Notes under the pieces: model-generated
The model's input: only the letters and a program-made list of their open reading frames with translations
Told to the model about the DNA's origin: nothing
Databases searched by the model: none
Made by a program: the position numbers and the translations under genes
Shown here: positions 45,845 through 57,455 of the stretch, in pieces
How the letters are laid out: the number at the start of each line of letters is the position of its first letter
Numbering within the stretch: the first letter of the stretch is position 1
NCBI GenBank assembly: GCA_026826555.1
Contig: JAKSZT010054569.1
Coordinates: 3,214,258 to 3,278,257, forward strand
DNA length: 64,000 nt
Source: Tolypeutes matacus
Taxonomy: Eukaryota; Chordata; Mammalia; Cingulata; Chlamyphoridae
Direction: 5' to 3'

Positions 45845-46720
45845 TAATTTTTGTTTGGTTGACAGTAACAGTTTACCAAATTAAAATAACAAAGTGTATA
45901 AAAATAAAAAAAATAAAGAAAAACAAAAATAAAAATAGTGTAATTGTAGTCAAAATATTTTAAGAATTGAATAATTACTTTGTATATTTTCAAAAAAGTC
46001 ATTTTTCTAAATCTCTTATTTACTAAAATTAAAAGGTAAAATGAAAGAGTAATACATGAGTAGCGGCATTTTTAATAGAAATTATTTAAAGCTGAAAATT
46101 TATATTTTATTACAAAAACCATTGATTAAATCCTATTGTTATTAATATAATATAAATCTTATTATGTATGTTTATAGAGATTAAATTATCGCAGTCCTAG
46201 TGTTAAATATTCATCTCCTTGCCAGTATAAAAAAATCAGTTTCATGCTTCATCAGGCTACATTTACATTTGCATTTAAAAAGTAATATCAATTGTTCACT
46301 ATCACAAAATGTCCTCAGCCACCATCTGCAACTGTCGTGAAGCCCATGCTAATTCCTGAGCACCTCCAGAGCTCTGAATTGGAACACAAAGAGAAGCAAG
46401 AAAAGGGATTCTCAGTATCACTGGCTAAGGATGCTTTGTTATGCAAGAATCTCTTGCATTCATGATCTTTGAGAGGAAGGATTTGACAACGTGATTAATT
46501 TGTCTTTTCTTACCCAAGAGCTTCCACCACTCACATTTTCCCAAAGCAGTTGTTATTTCTAATGTCTGCAGCTGCACAACCGACAAACAGTTTTTCGAAG
46601 TCTTAGGGCAAGACTTGTCTCAAGAAGGAATGTTGAGAGTATCAGTTTAGAGTGCTGGGTCCTGAGACCCAGAGGCACCCACATGTCCTTTCATCAGTTT
46701 AGTGTGTCTGTATGTAGGGG
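45845..46720. other. AT-rich flank, no gene seen
   Basis: No recognisable element. Confidence 0.5.
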
Positions 46721-46748
46721 TGTGTGGGTTTGTGTGTGTGTGTGTGTC
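46721..46748. repeat. (GT)n microsatellite
   Basis: About 10 GT units. Confidence 0.9.
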
Positions 46749-46930
46749 CCAAGGCAAGAGTCTCTTTTGTCTGGGTGGTACTACAGGAAGTTTAGGAGAA
46801 ATCATTCCAAAGAAAACTCTGGTATCAGAATTCAGAAGCAGATATATACATGAAAGAGATCTCACTTTAATTAGCAGACTACAAAAAGGATCACTCTGAA
46901 ATTTTATCTCTCAGTATACTATGAGAGTAG

Positions 46931-47060
46931 TTCCTTCCCTCCTTCCTTCCTTCCTTCCTTCCTTCCTTCCTTCCTTCCTTCCTTCCNNNNNNNNNNTTCC
47001 TTCCTTCCTTCCTTCCTTCCTTCCTTCCTTCCTTCCTTCCTTCTTTCCTCCCTCCCTCCC
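46931..47060. repeat. (CCTT)n microsatellite containing an assembly gap
   Basis: Uninterrupted TTCC units on both sides of 10 N (46987-46996), then C/T-rich sequence. The true repeat length is unknown. Confidence 0.97.
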
Positions 47061-47164
47061 CACCCCCCCTTTTTCCTTTCTTTCCCCCTCCATGTGTGTT
47101 GCCACCATGAATCTACATGGGTCTGGAATCCATCAGTCAATTTGTGTTGTGTCCTTGGTGCTAG

Positions 47165-47979
47165 AACTCTTTTTTTCTGGTAACAACCTTATTGAGATAT
47201 AATTTACATACCATATAATCCATCTAAAGTGTACACTGTAATATTTTTTAGTACATTCATAGAGCTGTGAAAACATAACCCAAATCAATTCTATAACATT
47301 CTCATCACCTCAAAGGAAACTCTGTACCCTTTAGCTATCATTTCCCCCACCCCAACTCTCCCATCTCCCTAGCCCTAAGCAATCACTAATCTATTTTCTA
47401 TGTCTACAGATTGGCCTATTCTGGACATTTCCCACAAATGGAATCATACAATGTGTGGTTTTTGTGTCTGGCTTCTTCCACTCAATAAATATTTTCAAGT
47501 CTCATTCATGCTGTATTGTGTATCACTAATGTATTTCATTCCTTTTTATGGCTGAATAATATTCCATTGTATGGATATACCATGTTTCATATATCCATTC
47601 ATCAGTTGATGGACATTTGGGATATTTTTACTTTTTGGCTATTATGAATAATTCTGCTTTCGTGTACAAGTTTTTGCGTGGACATATGTTTTCATTTCTC
47701 TTGGCTATAGATCTCAGAGTGGAATCACTGGGTCATATGGTAGCTGTTTAAACTTGTTCGGAACTGCCAGACGGTTTTCTAAAGCCTGAGCACCATTGTA
47801 TGTTCCTACCAGCAATGTATGAGGGTGTCGTCCTCACCAGCATTTGCTATTGTCTAGCTTTTTGATTCTAAGTTGTCTGGACTTTTTATATAGTGGGTAT
47901 GAAGTTGGAACTCGTGCTTTTGACTTGCATTTCCCTAATGGCTAATAATGCTGATAGTTCTTTTGAATTGGCTTTTTTT
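47165..47979 (-). mobile_element. Old L1M 3' end (outermost layer of a triple nest)
   Basis: 'aaccttattgagatataatt', 'catataatccatctaaagtg', 'ggctgaataatattccattg' and 'catttccctaatggctaata' are antisense old L1M 3' UTR and ORF2 end. It is interrupted after 'tgaattggcttttttt' (47964-47979). Confidence 0.88.
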
Positions 47980-49218
47980 TTTTTTTTAAACTTTATTTTG
48001 TACATTTAATAATTGAAAACATAAACAATTAAAAACTAAAAAGTAAACACAGATGAATAAATATATACGTTTTTCAATTAAATGTAATGGAGACTTCCGG
48101 GAAGATGGAGGACTAGTAAGACACGGGAATCTCTTCTCCAGAAAAATAGCTAGAGGACAAGCTGAAACAGCCCCGAAAAAGATCTTCTAGGGTTTAGGAC
48201 AGCAGGTGAAGGCTGCACACCACCCAGAGGAGAGAGGGACAGAAGAGGGAAATCGCGACTACAGAACCGTGAGTTGCAAGTAGCAGCTTCTGCTGCTGCC
48301 GGCACCCTCCCCCACACTCTTCAGAATTCTCGGGCCTCTGGGCCTGCGACCACAGACAAAGGGGGCTTCAGGGATCTGCCACTCCCGGAAAGGGGAGAGA
48401 GAGGGACCAGCCTTAGGCTGACTCAGGTTCTGACCTGAAATTTGGGCTGCAGAGCCCCACGGACCCTTCCACACGGTGGTTTGCCCTGGGAGCCCAGAAA
48501 GGACTAGAGAAATCCGATCCTCGCAACTTCCCTCTCTTCTAGCCTGGACTAATTGTTGAGGACTCCACGGGAGAGGGGAGAGAGAGCCTGGGGCTGACCC
48601 TGCTTTGGACTCCCAGATTTGGTCTGCCCTGTCCCGAGAGCCCTTCCAGGCTGGGTGGGGCTGCGCCATTGTTTGCCTTGGAGCCTGCAAGGGGCTAAAG
48701 ATATACAAACCTCCCAATCTCCTCCTCTACTAACAGGGACTGATTGTTGAGGATTCAGAAGGGAGTGGAAATATTTCCTAGCTGGGAAAAGGGGGGCGCT
48801 ACGAGAGAAGTCTGGAGAACTGTCTCAGAAAGTTTGAATCACAGGGCTCCTAGCCCCCAGACAGGAAGCTCTATCACATTGATCTGGTCTGTGTCACAAC
48901 AAATACGCTCCAACCAGGCATTAAATTGAGAGCTGCCAAAAGCGCATCTCCTGGCAGACCAAGGAAGTACACATAAGAAAATTAATAAGTAAGAGAGTCT
49001 TTTCCTGGCCTCTATAGCCTCCCTGCCCAAGGCCCTAGGAAACGACTCTACAACCAATTACTGGGTCCAGTGCCCAGTTTTGAGCAACCAGCAGAACAAT
49101 CCTAACAATCAAGGTTGAGCCAAAAATCAAAGAGCAGTGGTAACTCACAGCCGCCTGCCACTAAAACCCCATAAAAGAGAAAGAGATAGAGCATCTAAGT
49201 AAAATACAAACTAACCAG

Positions 49219-50205
49219 ATGCCTAAGCACCAACAAAAAATTACAGGCCATACTAAGAAAATAGAAGACATGGCCCAAGAAAAGGAATACAGCAAAGTCC
49301 CAGAAGAGATGCAGAATTTGAGGGAACTAATCAGAGAGATGAGCACACATTTCCAAAATCAAATTAATGAGATGAAAGAGAATATAGTTAAAGAGATCAA
49401 TGACATCAAGAAGTCATTGCACGAACGTAAAGAATTTGAAATCATGAACAGAAAAGTAACAGAGTTCATGGGAATGAAAGATACAATAGGTGAAGTAAAA
49501 AATACATTTGAAGCATAGAACAGCAGACTCGAAATGATAGAAGAAAGAATAAGTGATACTAAAGACAGAGCAGCTAAAATTGAAGAGAGAAAAGAACAGA
49601 GAGAGAAAAGAATGGAAAAAATTGAGCAGGGGCTCAGAGAGTTGAATGACAACACAAAATGCAAGAACATACGTGTCATTGGAGTTCCAGAAGGAGAAGA
49701 GAAAGGAAAAGGGGCAGAAAGAGTATTTGAGGAAATAATAGCTGAAAATTTCCCAACTCTCACGAAAGAAATGAACTTTCATGTCCAAGAAGCACACCGT
49801 ACCCCAATAAGAATAAATCCAAATAGATCTACGCCAAGACACATATTATTCAGAATGTCAAATGTAAAAGATAAAGAGAAAATGCTCAGAGCAGCAAGAG
49901 AGAAGCAAACGATCACGTACAAAGGACGTCCAGTAAGACTTTGTGCAGATTTCTCTTCAGAAACCATGGAGGTGAGAAGACAGTGGTATGATACAATCAG
50001 GAAACTGAAAGAGAAAAACTGCCAGCCAAGAATTCTTTACCCAGCAAAACTGTCCTTCAAATATGAAGGTGAATATAAAGTATTCACAAACAAACAGAAA
50101 CTAAGAGAGTTTGCAAAAAAGAATCCACCTTTGCAGGAAATATTAAAGGAAGCCTTAGAACCTGAAAGAAAAAGACAGGAGAGAGAGGCTTGGAGGAGAG
50201 TATAA
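49219..50205 (+). pseudogene. L1 ORF1p (RNA-binding chaperone), one in-frame stop
   Basis: The frame is 328 codons plus stop, close to the usual L1 ORF1p length, with a single TAG at 49516-49518 (codon 100). Upstream is a Lys/Glu-rich coiled-coil region; downstream are RRM-like (KCKNIRVIGVPEGEEKGKGAE) and C-terminal domain motifs (TPRHILFRMSNVKDKEKMLR, then ITYKGRPVRLCADFS). ORF1p coats L1 RNA as a trimer during retrotransposition. Apart from the stop the frame is intact, so the copy is relatively young. The ATG chosen (MPKHQQ) follows many in-frame stops in the 5' UTR. Confidence 0.88.
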
Positions 50206-50259
50206 AAGAAAGAAAAGCAGAAAGGATAACCAAAAGAGTAAAAAGAGAGACAAAAATAA

Positions 50260-50951
50260 GATGACATATGAAAACCAAAGAATAAAATGGAGGAAATAAA
50301 TAGTGCATTTTCAGTAATATCATTGGATGTGAATGGATTAAATTCCCCAATCAAAAGATACAGGCTGATAGAATGAATAAAAAAACATGAGCCATCCATA
50401 TGCTGCTTACAAGAAACTCATCTCAGACACAAGGATACAAGCCGGCTGAAAGTAAAAGGTTGGAAAAAGATACTCCACGGGAATAGTAAACAGAAAAGAG
50501 CAGGGGTAGCTATACTAATATCAGACAAAACAGACTTCAAATGCAAAAAAGTGATGAGATGCGGAAGGCCATTATATATTAATAAAAGGGACAATCCTCC
50601 AGGAAGATATAACAGTCATAAATTTCTACGCACCTTACCAGGGTGCCCCAAAATATATGAGACAAACTCTGGCAAAACTGAAGGGAGAAATAGACATTTC
50701 TACAATAATCGTCGGGGACTTCAACACCCCTCTCACATCATTAGATAGAACAACTAGACAGAAGATCAACAAGGAAACAGAGAACTTGAACAATATGATA
50801 AACAAGTTAGACCTAACAGACATATACAGAACACTGCATCCAAACTCAGAGGGTTATACATTCTTCTCAAGTGCCCATGGATATTTCTCCAGGACAGACC
50901 ACATGTTAGGTCACAATACAGCTCTCAATAAATATAAAAAGATTGAAATTA
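50260..50951 (+). pseudogene. L1 ORF2p endonuclease domain, truncated and frameshifted
   Basis: ISLDVNGLNSPIKRYRLIE, then CCLQETHLRHKDTSRLKVKG, IIVGDFNTPLTSLDR and SSAHGYFSRTDHMLGHN show the N-terminal APE-type endonuclease in order, including QETH, GDFN and the terminal DH. An internal stop follows RYRLIE and a frameshift lies near 50620-50660. The sequence ends at KKIEIIQ with no reverse transcriptase. Confidence 0.9.
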
Positions 50952-51192
50952 TTCAATTAAATATAATGGATACATGTAAATTTTTTTTTTTTTCATCAAA
51001 CAATATATTCCACAATATATTTGGTTCATAGTAATGCATTCATACAGTATTTGTCCTTTTGTGTCTGGCTTGCTTCACTCAACATAATGTCCTCCAGGTT
51101 CATCCATGTTGCCATAGGCTTTATGACTTCATTTCTTCTTACAGCTGCATAATATTCCATCGTGTGAATAGACCATGAACTGGCTTTTTTTA

Positions 51193-52364
51193 TGAAGAGA
51201 GAAACAGAGACAGAGAGAACAAAATGGTTTGTGTGTGTCCACCTGCCACTCAGCAGGCTCAGCAAGGCATCCCTGTGGACTCATTTCCTGTCCCGCCATG
51301 CTCCACGCTCCTTCAGCTTTGGGGTGTACATGTTTAGATATGAACCAATTCATAGAATTGGGACACCGGAAAGGCCTTTAGACCTGAGGCAAGCATCTGC
51401 TTTACGACATTGCTCAGTTGCAGTAATAGAGCGTTCACTGCTTCCACTGTCTTAAAGCTGTGATCTGACTTGAAATCCTTTTTCCTGAAACTTTTCATCA
51501 TTTGGTCTAGCTTTGCTCCTTGAATCAAGGCAAAGCTCCCTCTTCAACCCTGGCTCCCTCTTTGTCTTCACTCAACTAAATCCACCCATTTATATATAAA
51601 GACAAGGCTTGGCAACGCACTGGGTAGCTGCCTTTTTTCCTTTCTCTTTTGAGGCTGGTATGCAGATTGAGTACACTTTGGGGCTGGGACAATTCAGCAG
51701 GGATATTCATCGTAGGTTAGGACAGGAGGGACCAGAATCCAGGCACAGAGGGCACAAGTAACTTGAAGGAACATAGTTTGAAATCACCTTGCTTTGATTT
51801 GGTTTTAGTCACTGTACTTATTTTAACTTTAAAAGAGGGCACGTGATTTTTATATTCCCTGAAAAGGAACAAAGGTTAAAAGATCTTGAGAAGGCAGTCC
51901 ACCCAAACAGCTTTGCTCTCCTTCTGACTGCATAGAAAGATACACTTAGCTCATTTCCCTAATCTGACACACACGTGAAAAGGCACCTGCTATGCCGTGT
52001 GCATGTGACGTGTCAGTGTGGGTGCACGTCTGTGTGTTACCTCCAGGCCATCTGCCACCTCTGCTTTCAGTGAAGCAGTTCTCCCTCTTTAGACCTCTAA
52101 CGAGGATCCTCTCCTGCTTCTGCTCAAACCCTGGAGTCCATCCCACCGCCTTCTGTCCGCCTCTTCTCTGTTCTTGCAAATCTTCCTTTTTCTAGAGGAA
52201 TCCCTTTTTTATTGTGGGCAAAATGCTTTTTACCCTAAACTCGTTTTCCTCTCTCTCTTTTTAAGGTAGGACACATATTATTATATATCCTTTGTACTTT
52301 GAGATTATTTTACCAGGTAAATTTATTAATTTTCTAAATAAAAAACATTTTTTTTTTGCCATCG
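51193..52364. other. Unique flank sequence, no gene seen
   Basis: Short purine-rich (GA)n-like start. No coding support. Confidence 0.5.
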
Positions 52365-52495
52365 TAAATGCTTTTTTAAAATATACTTTTTATTTTTTTC
52401 TAAAAGATACTTAGATTACATAAAATGTTACATAAAAAAATATAAGGGATTCCCATATGCCCCACTCCCCACACCTCCCTAAAAAGCATTTTTAA
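52365..52495 (-). mobile_element. L1 3'-UTR fragment
   Basis: 'taaaagatacttagattaca', 'aaatataagggattcccata' and 'tgccccactccccacacctc' read as an antisense xenarthran-type L1 3' UTR after poly-T. Confidence 0.55.
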
Positions 52496-52662
52496 ATAAA
52501 AAATACACACTCACCTTCTTAAATATAATATCAAAGATAGAAATCATAGGTTCCATTTCTTGTCTTCAAATATTCATTGTATGCCTACTACATACCAGGC
52601 CGCAGGATATAGCAGCAAACAAGAGACACCATGGGTAAAAGAGATATCAAAAAAGTACTTGC
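52496..52662. other. No gene seen
   Basis: Short unique stretch. Confidence 0.45.
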
Positions 52663-52879
52663 AAAAGGAGAATTACAGGGAAGCGGCTATGGCTCAATCA
52701 GTGGGGCTCCCGTTTACCATATGGGAGGCCCCGGGTTCGGTTCCCAGGGCCTCCTGGTGAAGGCAAGCCCGCCCGCACGGCATGGTTAGCTGACCCAGTG
52801 AGCACAAGCAGCAAGGGGGGGGATAAATGAATAAATAAATAAAAATCTTAAAAAAAAAAAAAAAAAAAGGAGAATTACA
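52663..52879 (+). mobile_element. Young DAS-type SINE with 15-bp target duplication
   Basis: Nearly identical to 27231-27406 (about four substitutions over about 170 bp, three at CpG sites). It ends with (ATAA)n and about 20 A. The direct repeat 'aaaaggagaattaca' is at 52663-52677 and 52865-52879. Confidence 0.95.
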
Positions 52880-52899
52880 AAAGAAGTAGCGCTAAACTC

Positions 52900-53520
52900 A
52901 TTTCTCTTATTCATATTTCCAACCACCCCTCCCTCCTCTTCCACATAGTCGATTTTCTCCTGAAGACACCGTGTCCCATTCTGCCTTCCTCTTGCTCTGA
53001 TCCGGGCACCATCCTAGCTTGTGCTGCAAAGTCCTCCCCTTTCCGCTCCTCCGCCCATACAGGCGCCAGATCGATTTTCTGAAAGCACAGGACACCTCCC
53101 CAAAAATGAAGAGTGTCCCCAACTGTTAGTGGAGTTAAGTCCAACCCTTCTCCATAACTTGGATCGGAATTTGAGGCCTGGACTTCTCCACTTTGGCATG
53201 GGGCATTTCTTTCTCTCTTGGCCCAGTACCCTAGTGGCTACAAGTGGCCTCTATGTGTGGGTGACTGAAGCCCAGGAATGGCTCACTGAAGTCCTTCTGG
53301 TACCTGGGATGCATGGAGCAGGCGCTCATCTCAAAGCCTTTGCATCTGTCTGTTGGAACATGCCTCCTGCCGCTCTCAGCTGCCGCGGGCTCCTTTTCAT
53401 TATTCAGATCCCAGCTCAGCGAGAGCGTCCTCTGTGGGGACCCGCCCTCGCAGGTAGGCTCGGTGACAGTAGGGATTTCTGTCTATTTTGTTCACAGTGC
53501 TGGCACATGCCATAAATATT
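52900..53520 (+). mobile_element. L2 fragment (diverged)
   Basis: 'ctcatctcaaagcctttgca', 'gttggaacatgcctcctgcc' and 'ttattcagatcccagctcag' are L2 3'-region text. The first 300 bp are less certain. Confidence 0.55.
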
Positions 53521-54754
53521 GGCTGAACTAGTACAATAAAGCAGCGTCTGTGTAAAGTGCTGGGTTGCACAATTTCTGCCATTTTGTGTTGGGCAAGAAA
53601 GGAACTGAGGACTGAGCAAAGGAGAAAGGAGGAGCAAACAAGAGAAGGGGGGAAAAGAGCTCCTGGCTGGCCCCAGGACCAAGAGAGTCGGAGAGAAAGA
53701 GGGCACAGGGTGTAAGCCCTTAAGGCCTGTTGCTTCACTTTCCCTGATTTGGAAAAGACTTTGTGCCGTGATTGAAGCAAAAACCCAGCTTGACTAGCAG
53801 AAAAGGACATTAAAAAAAAAAAAAAAAAAAAAAACGGAAAAAGGGATGACCTCCCCCCACCCCCCTTCTACACCTTCCAGCCTCAGTTTCTTCAGGTTCC
53901 TCTCCTGCCTTCCCTTCTCAGTTTCCAGCTTTCATCATCAAAATAAAAATTGGTAGGCAGGTGTCAGTTCTCACTGCATGTTAGACAATTCCTTAGCCTG
54001 AAAAAATTGGCCTGAACAGGATCCAGATTCAGACTTGTCTGAAAGTCAAACAGCAGTCCCTTTAAAAGTGCACATGTATTTTCTAAGGCTCTTTGGCGAC
54101 TGTCTAAGGTGTTTGGTTTACCATTGAGCTAATTCCCCTTCATGGCAAAAACTGACAGTACATACAGGTCTCTCCCAGCTCCAAAATCCCATCGTGCAAC
54201 TCTTGATTTCTTTTGTCAAACTGGATATTCCGCTTCCTTTGCCAACTGAAATCAAATGGATGTGTTAGGTCATGGCTCTAATATAAGCTAGTTTCCACAC
54301 TTGCTTTTTCTTTCTCCTTCTTACCCCTTCTTTAATACATGTAACCAGACAAATTGTGGCTTTGGAAGTGAGGAGCCAGGGCAGCTTGCTAGCTCCCGGA
54401 GGCTGCCGTGACACTGCTGGTATTGTTTAAATCTCTCAGCGACACAGGAGGGTATTGGTCACGTGCCTGCTTGGGATGTGCTATCATCCTAGGCTAAAAT
54501 GACATCACCAGAGTGAATTACTCTGGACCTTTGCAGAGTCATTAAGTGATGAGGTCTTTTTACTCCCTCCATCCCTCCACATGATTCTATGCCTTTGGCT
54601 TTATGCCGAAGAGGAATCTGGTCCTGTTCTTCTCTGTCATAGAAATCAAAGAAAGCTTCATGGCTGTGAAATCATTACCATGGAAGGTATTTCAGTTTTT
54701 CTTTCTCAATGTAATTATGCAATGCTATGATGTCTCCTAACACTGGCTTTGGCA
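53521..54754. other. Unique flank sequence, no gene seen
   Basis: Contains a 24-base poly-A tract (about 53811-53834). No coding support. Confidence 0.5.
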
Positions 54755-55160
54755 TGCCCTTCTCTGGCCGCTCCCCTCTGCCCCTTGCCTAGCTGGTAAA
54801 CTCCCACTCACCCTTTAAATCCATCTCAAATGACTTCTCCTAAGTGAATTTTTACTTTGCTTTTCCCTCTCCTCTACTGATTCCGATAATGACTCCTTCC
54901 TGTCTCCCACTACTCTGTCTTGTAAATCCCATGATTATAACTTTTATCACATGATACATTAATTATTTCTATTTTATTTATTTATTTTTTTAGGTGGTAC
55001 CAGAGCTTGAACCCAGAACTCCCTGCATGGGAAGCAGGCGCTCAACCACTGAGCTACTTTAATTATTTTTAGATGAAAGTTTCATGAAGGCAGAAACTAG
55101 GCCCCTGCATCCTTATTTCCCAGCATTTGGCACGGTCTTGGCGAATAGGCTTCAACTTAT
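54755..55160 (+). mobile_element. L2 3' end split by a SINE
   Basis: 'actcaccctttaaatccatc' and 'tcaaatgacttctcctaagt', then after the SINE 'tcatgaaggcagaaactagg' and 'cccagcatttggcacggtct', in consensus order. Confidence 0.7.
54959..55068 (-). mobile_element. DAS-type SINE with 10-bp target duplication, in L2
   Basis: Antisense 'aggtggtaccagagcttgaa', 'gcatgggaagcaggcgctca' and 'accactgagctac'. Flanked by 'ttaattattt' at 54959-54968 and 55059-55068. Confidence 0.88.
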
Positions 55161-55610
55161 GTTGGTTTCCTTTCTCCATCCTTCCTCAATTATTATCCTT
55201 GCCTTGTTTTCAATGTGAAATATGACTGAAGTTTCATCAATTTTAGAGTTATAAACTTTGAAGATATGCTAGGTACATATAAATTTAGACTTGTTTTATC
55301 TCCCTGATGAACTAAAACTTTTTACCAATGCATAGTGGCTCACTTTACCCCTAGTAATGCTTTTTTTTTTTTTTTCCCTTGGTCTTAAACTCATTTGTCT
55401 GATATTAATAATAGCCACATTATCTGTCTTTTGGTTAGTATCTGCTTGGTCAAATACTAACATGCTTTTATACTTCTACTTTCTGTCCTTCTGGGTCCTT
55501 ACAGTTTAGCAAGTCTTTTATAAAAATCATATATCAAATATTTTTCAAGCCAATATTCTCTTTTTAACGGGTTAATTTAATCCAATAATATTGCTCATGA
55601 TTACTGATAT
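55161..55610. other. No gene seen
   Basis: AT-rich, with a T-run near 55361. Confidence 0.45.
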
Positions 55611-55611
55611 T

Positions 55612-55876
55612 TGTATTTTTTTTAGGTACTAGGACAGAGGATTGAACCCAGGTCCTCATATGCAGGAGGCCGGCACTCAACCACCGAGCCACATCAGCTC
55701 CCCTGAGTTGGCTCCCTCATCTGTTTGCTTGTTGTTTGCTCGTGGTTTTGCCCATTTGTTTTTGCTCATTGTCTGCTCTTGTCTGTTTGTTTTCTTTAGG
55801 AGGCACTGGGAACCGAACCTGGGATCTCCCGTGTGGGAGGCGGGCACACAACTGCTTGAGCCACATCTGTTACCTG
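55612..55876 (-). mobile_element. Dimeric DAS-type SINE
   Basis: Two antisense units ('ggattgaacccaggtcctca' ... 'ccgagccacatcagctcccc' and 'gaaccgaacctgggatctcc' ... 'cttgagccacatctg') are joined by a TGTTTG/TGCTC-rich linker (55705-55795), the reverse of the linker in plus-strand dimers. Confidence 0.9.
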
Positions 55877-56679
55877 GATTTATTTCTATAATCTCATTTT
55901 GTGCCTCCTATTTGCATTGCTTTTTCTAGCTTTCCTTTTCCCCACTTTCTCTATGTTGTAATAAATGCAGACTTAGTGATTCTGCCTTTTTAATAATCAA
56001 GTTTGGCATGCTACTTACATGGGATAATTGAAATAGCTGATTTCAGCCTTCTTAAAGTTTCTTCTTTTAACTAGGCAAACGAGGGGATTCTAAAGGATAT
56101 TTATAGCTGCTCATTGCAACATTAAGAAAGAAGAAAAGTTAAGGGGAGACTTGGAGAAAAATTTAATTTCTTAACAATCCGCATTGAGGACAAGTGCTGT
56201 TTAACAGTCAAATAACTAATTCTCAAAATGAAGAGTCGAAATGGTATGCAATGCTGGATATAGAAAGATGGAATCTGTGTAGTATATCTTCTCCCAATGT
56301 GAGGATAGTATCCAAGGGACAGGTCCTTTTGAGCGTGGCATGTCTGTCCTACCATGTGCCGTGTGGCTGCATAAGGAAGCAATTCTCCCATGATCTCTGT
56401 TCAAACTATGGCAAAACCCTCATTCCTTCAGTGTGCCCTGATAGCATTTGGCTTTCTCGTGGCTGGAAATCAATAAAAAATGGACATAAAAGGGAGCAAT
56501 CAAATCGTGTGGCAGGACTAAGTTATAAATTGGACTGCCTGATGACCCAGAAAATGCTTATATTATCATTTAAATTTATTGTTTCAATAAAGATTAATTT
56601 TAACATACTTGTGGAGAACTTCACTTTGTGTTCCCTCTCTCTCTGATGGTTCTTTCTGGAAAAACCAGCATAAAGCATA
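55877..56679. other. Unique flank sequence, no gene seen
   Basis: A 150-codon plus-strand frame (56194-56646) has no recognisable motif. Confidence 0.45.
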
Positions 56680-56925
56680 ATGGTTAACAACCTGGAATCG
56701 AGTTTCAGACAGACTGGGGTTTGAGCCCTGATTCTTCCATGTACTAGCTGTGTGATATAAAGCAAGTTACTTAGTCATGTTAAACCTCAGTTTCCTCATA
56801 TTCTAAGTAAGATCATGATAAATCTACTCATGGCGTGGTCGTGAGAATTGGGTAAATTAAAACATGCAAAGCTTTGGCATAAAGTAAGCACTAAGAAAAA
56901 TGTTGTAGCTGTTATACTGATTATT
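56680..56925 (+). mobile_element. MIR, nearly full length
   Basis: 'gggtttgagccctgattctt', 'actagctgtgtgatataaag', 'aacctcagtttcctcatatt' and 'cataaagtaagcactaagaa' follow MIR from head to tail. Confidence 0.88.
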
Positions 56926-57455
56926 TTTCTATACATAAGGAGCTTCTTGAAGGTCCTCCTTCTTTGACCCCCTGTCTCTCAGAAGGAGTGGTCTTGGGAT
57001 GGAGCTGGGAGTGGGGGAGTATTGATCTCCTGGCCTCAGGGGTTTAACAGGCTGAGTAGGGCAGAAAATCCCTTCTAATTTAAGAGGCCCTGGGTGAGGC
57101 CAGGCGTGTGACTCAAATGCTCATCTGTGCCATCCCAGCCAACAGGCATCAGTGTTGGTAACTCGTTGCTTCAGCAGACGTGACCTCCTTGGTAAGGCTA
57201 GCGTGACTTCCTTCCCTCCAGTTCTGTTCTTCCCAAACCGAGCCAGGCAACTCAGAGTACTGCCAGCTCTCTCATTTTCAGGAGTCTCTACTTCCAGGGC
57301 AATCTGTCCTGCTAAGCTGAGTTAGAATAGGAGATAGATATTTTTCCTATATGAACATGTGATATTTGTAGGTGATATGTACCATCAGTCTCAGGACTGT
57401 TGGCATTGGGTAAAATAAGGCCTTTAGGACCTGGCCTGAGATCGTACCTCTTTTT
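56926..57455. other. Unique flank sequence, no gene seen
   Basis: No recognisable feature. Confidence 0.5.

Larger units (their letters stand above)
48073..50970 (+). mobile_element. L1 with complete 5' end, truncated in the ORF2 endonuclease, 19-bp target duplication
   Basis: The element runs from 'gacttccgggaagatggagg' (48092), a typical L1 5' start, through about 1.1 kb of 5' UTR, ORF1 and the start of ORF2, and stops at about 50951. It is flanked by 'ttcaattaaatgtaatgga' (48073-48091) and a copy with one mismatch (50952-50970). No poly(A) precedes the right repeat; the last element bases include AATAAATATAAAAAG. Confidence 0.9.
47964..51192 (-). mobile_element. Middle-layer L1 tail with its own target duplication, itself split
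   Basis: A minus-strand L1 3' end is present as 47980-48091 (poly-T, AT-rich UTR) and 50971-51175 ('gtccttttgtgtctggcttg', 'aatgtcctccaggttcatcc'). Outer repeats 'tgaattggcttttttt' (47964-47979) and 'tgaactggcttttttt' (51176-51191) bracket it. The inner L1 (48092-50951) sits in its middle. Confidence 0.75.

Noticed and set aside
48259..48717. 152-codon minus-strand frame
   Set aside because: Lies antisense in the 5' UTR of the plus-strand L1; chance frame.
49359..49842. Two 134-142-codon minus-strand frames rich in Phe, Ser and Leu
   Set aside because: Exact antisense shadows of the L1 ORF1 coding strand.
56194..56646. 150-codon plus-strand frame
   Set aside because: No motif, no homologous domain and no splice or promoter context.
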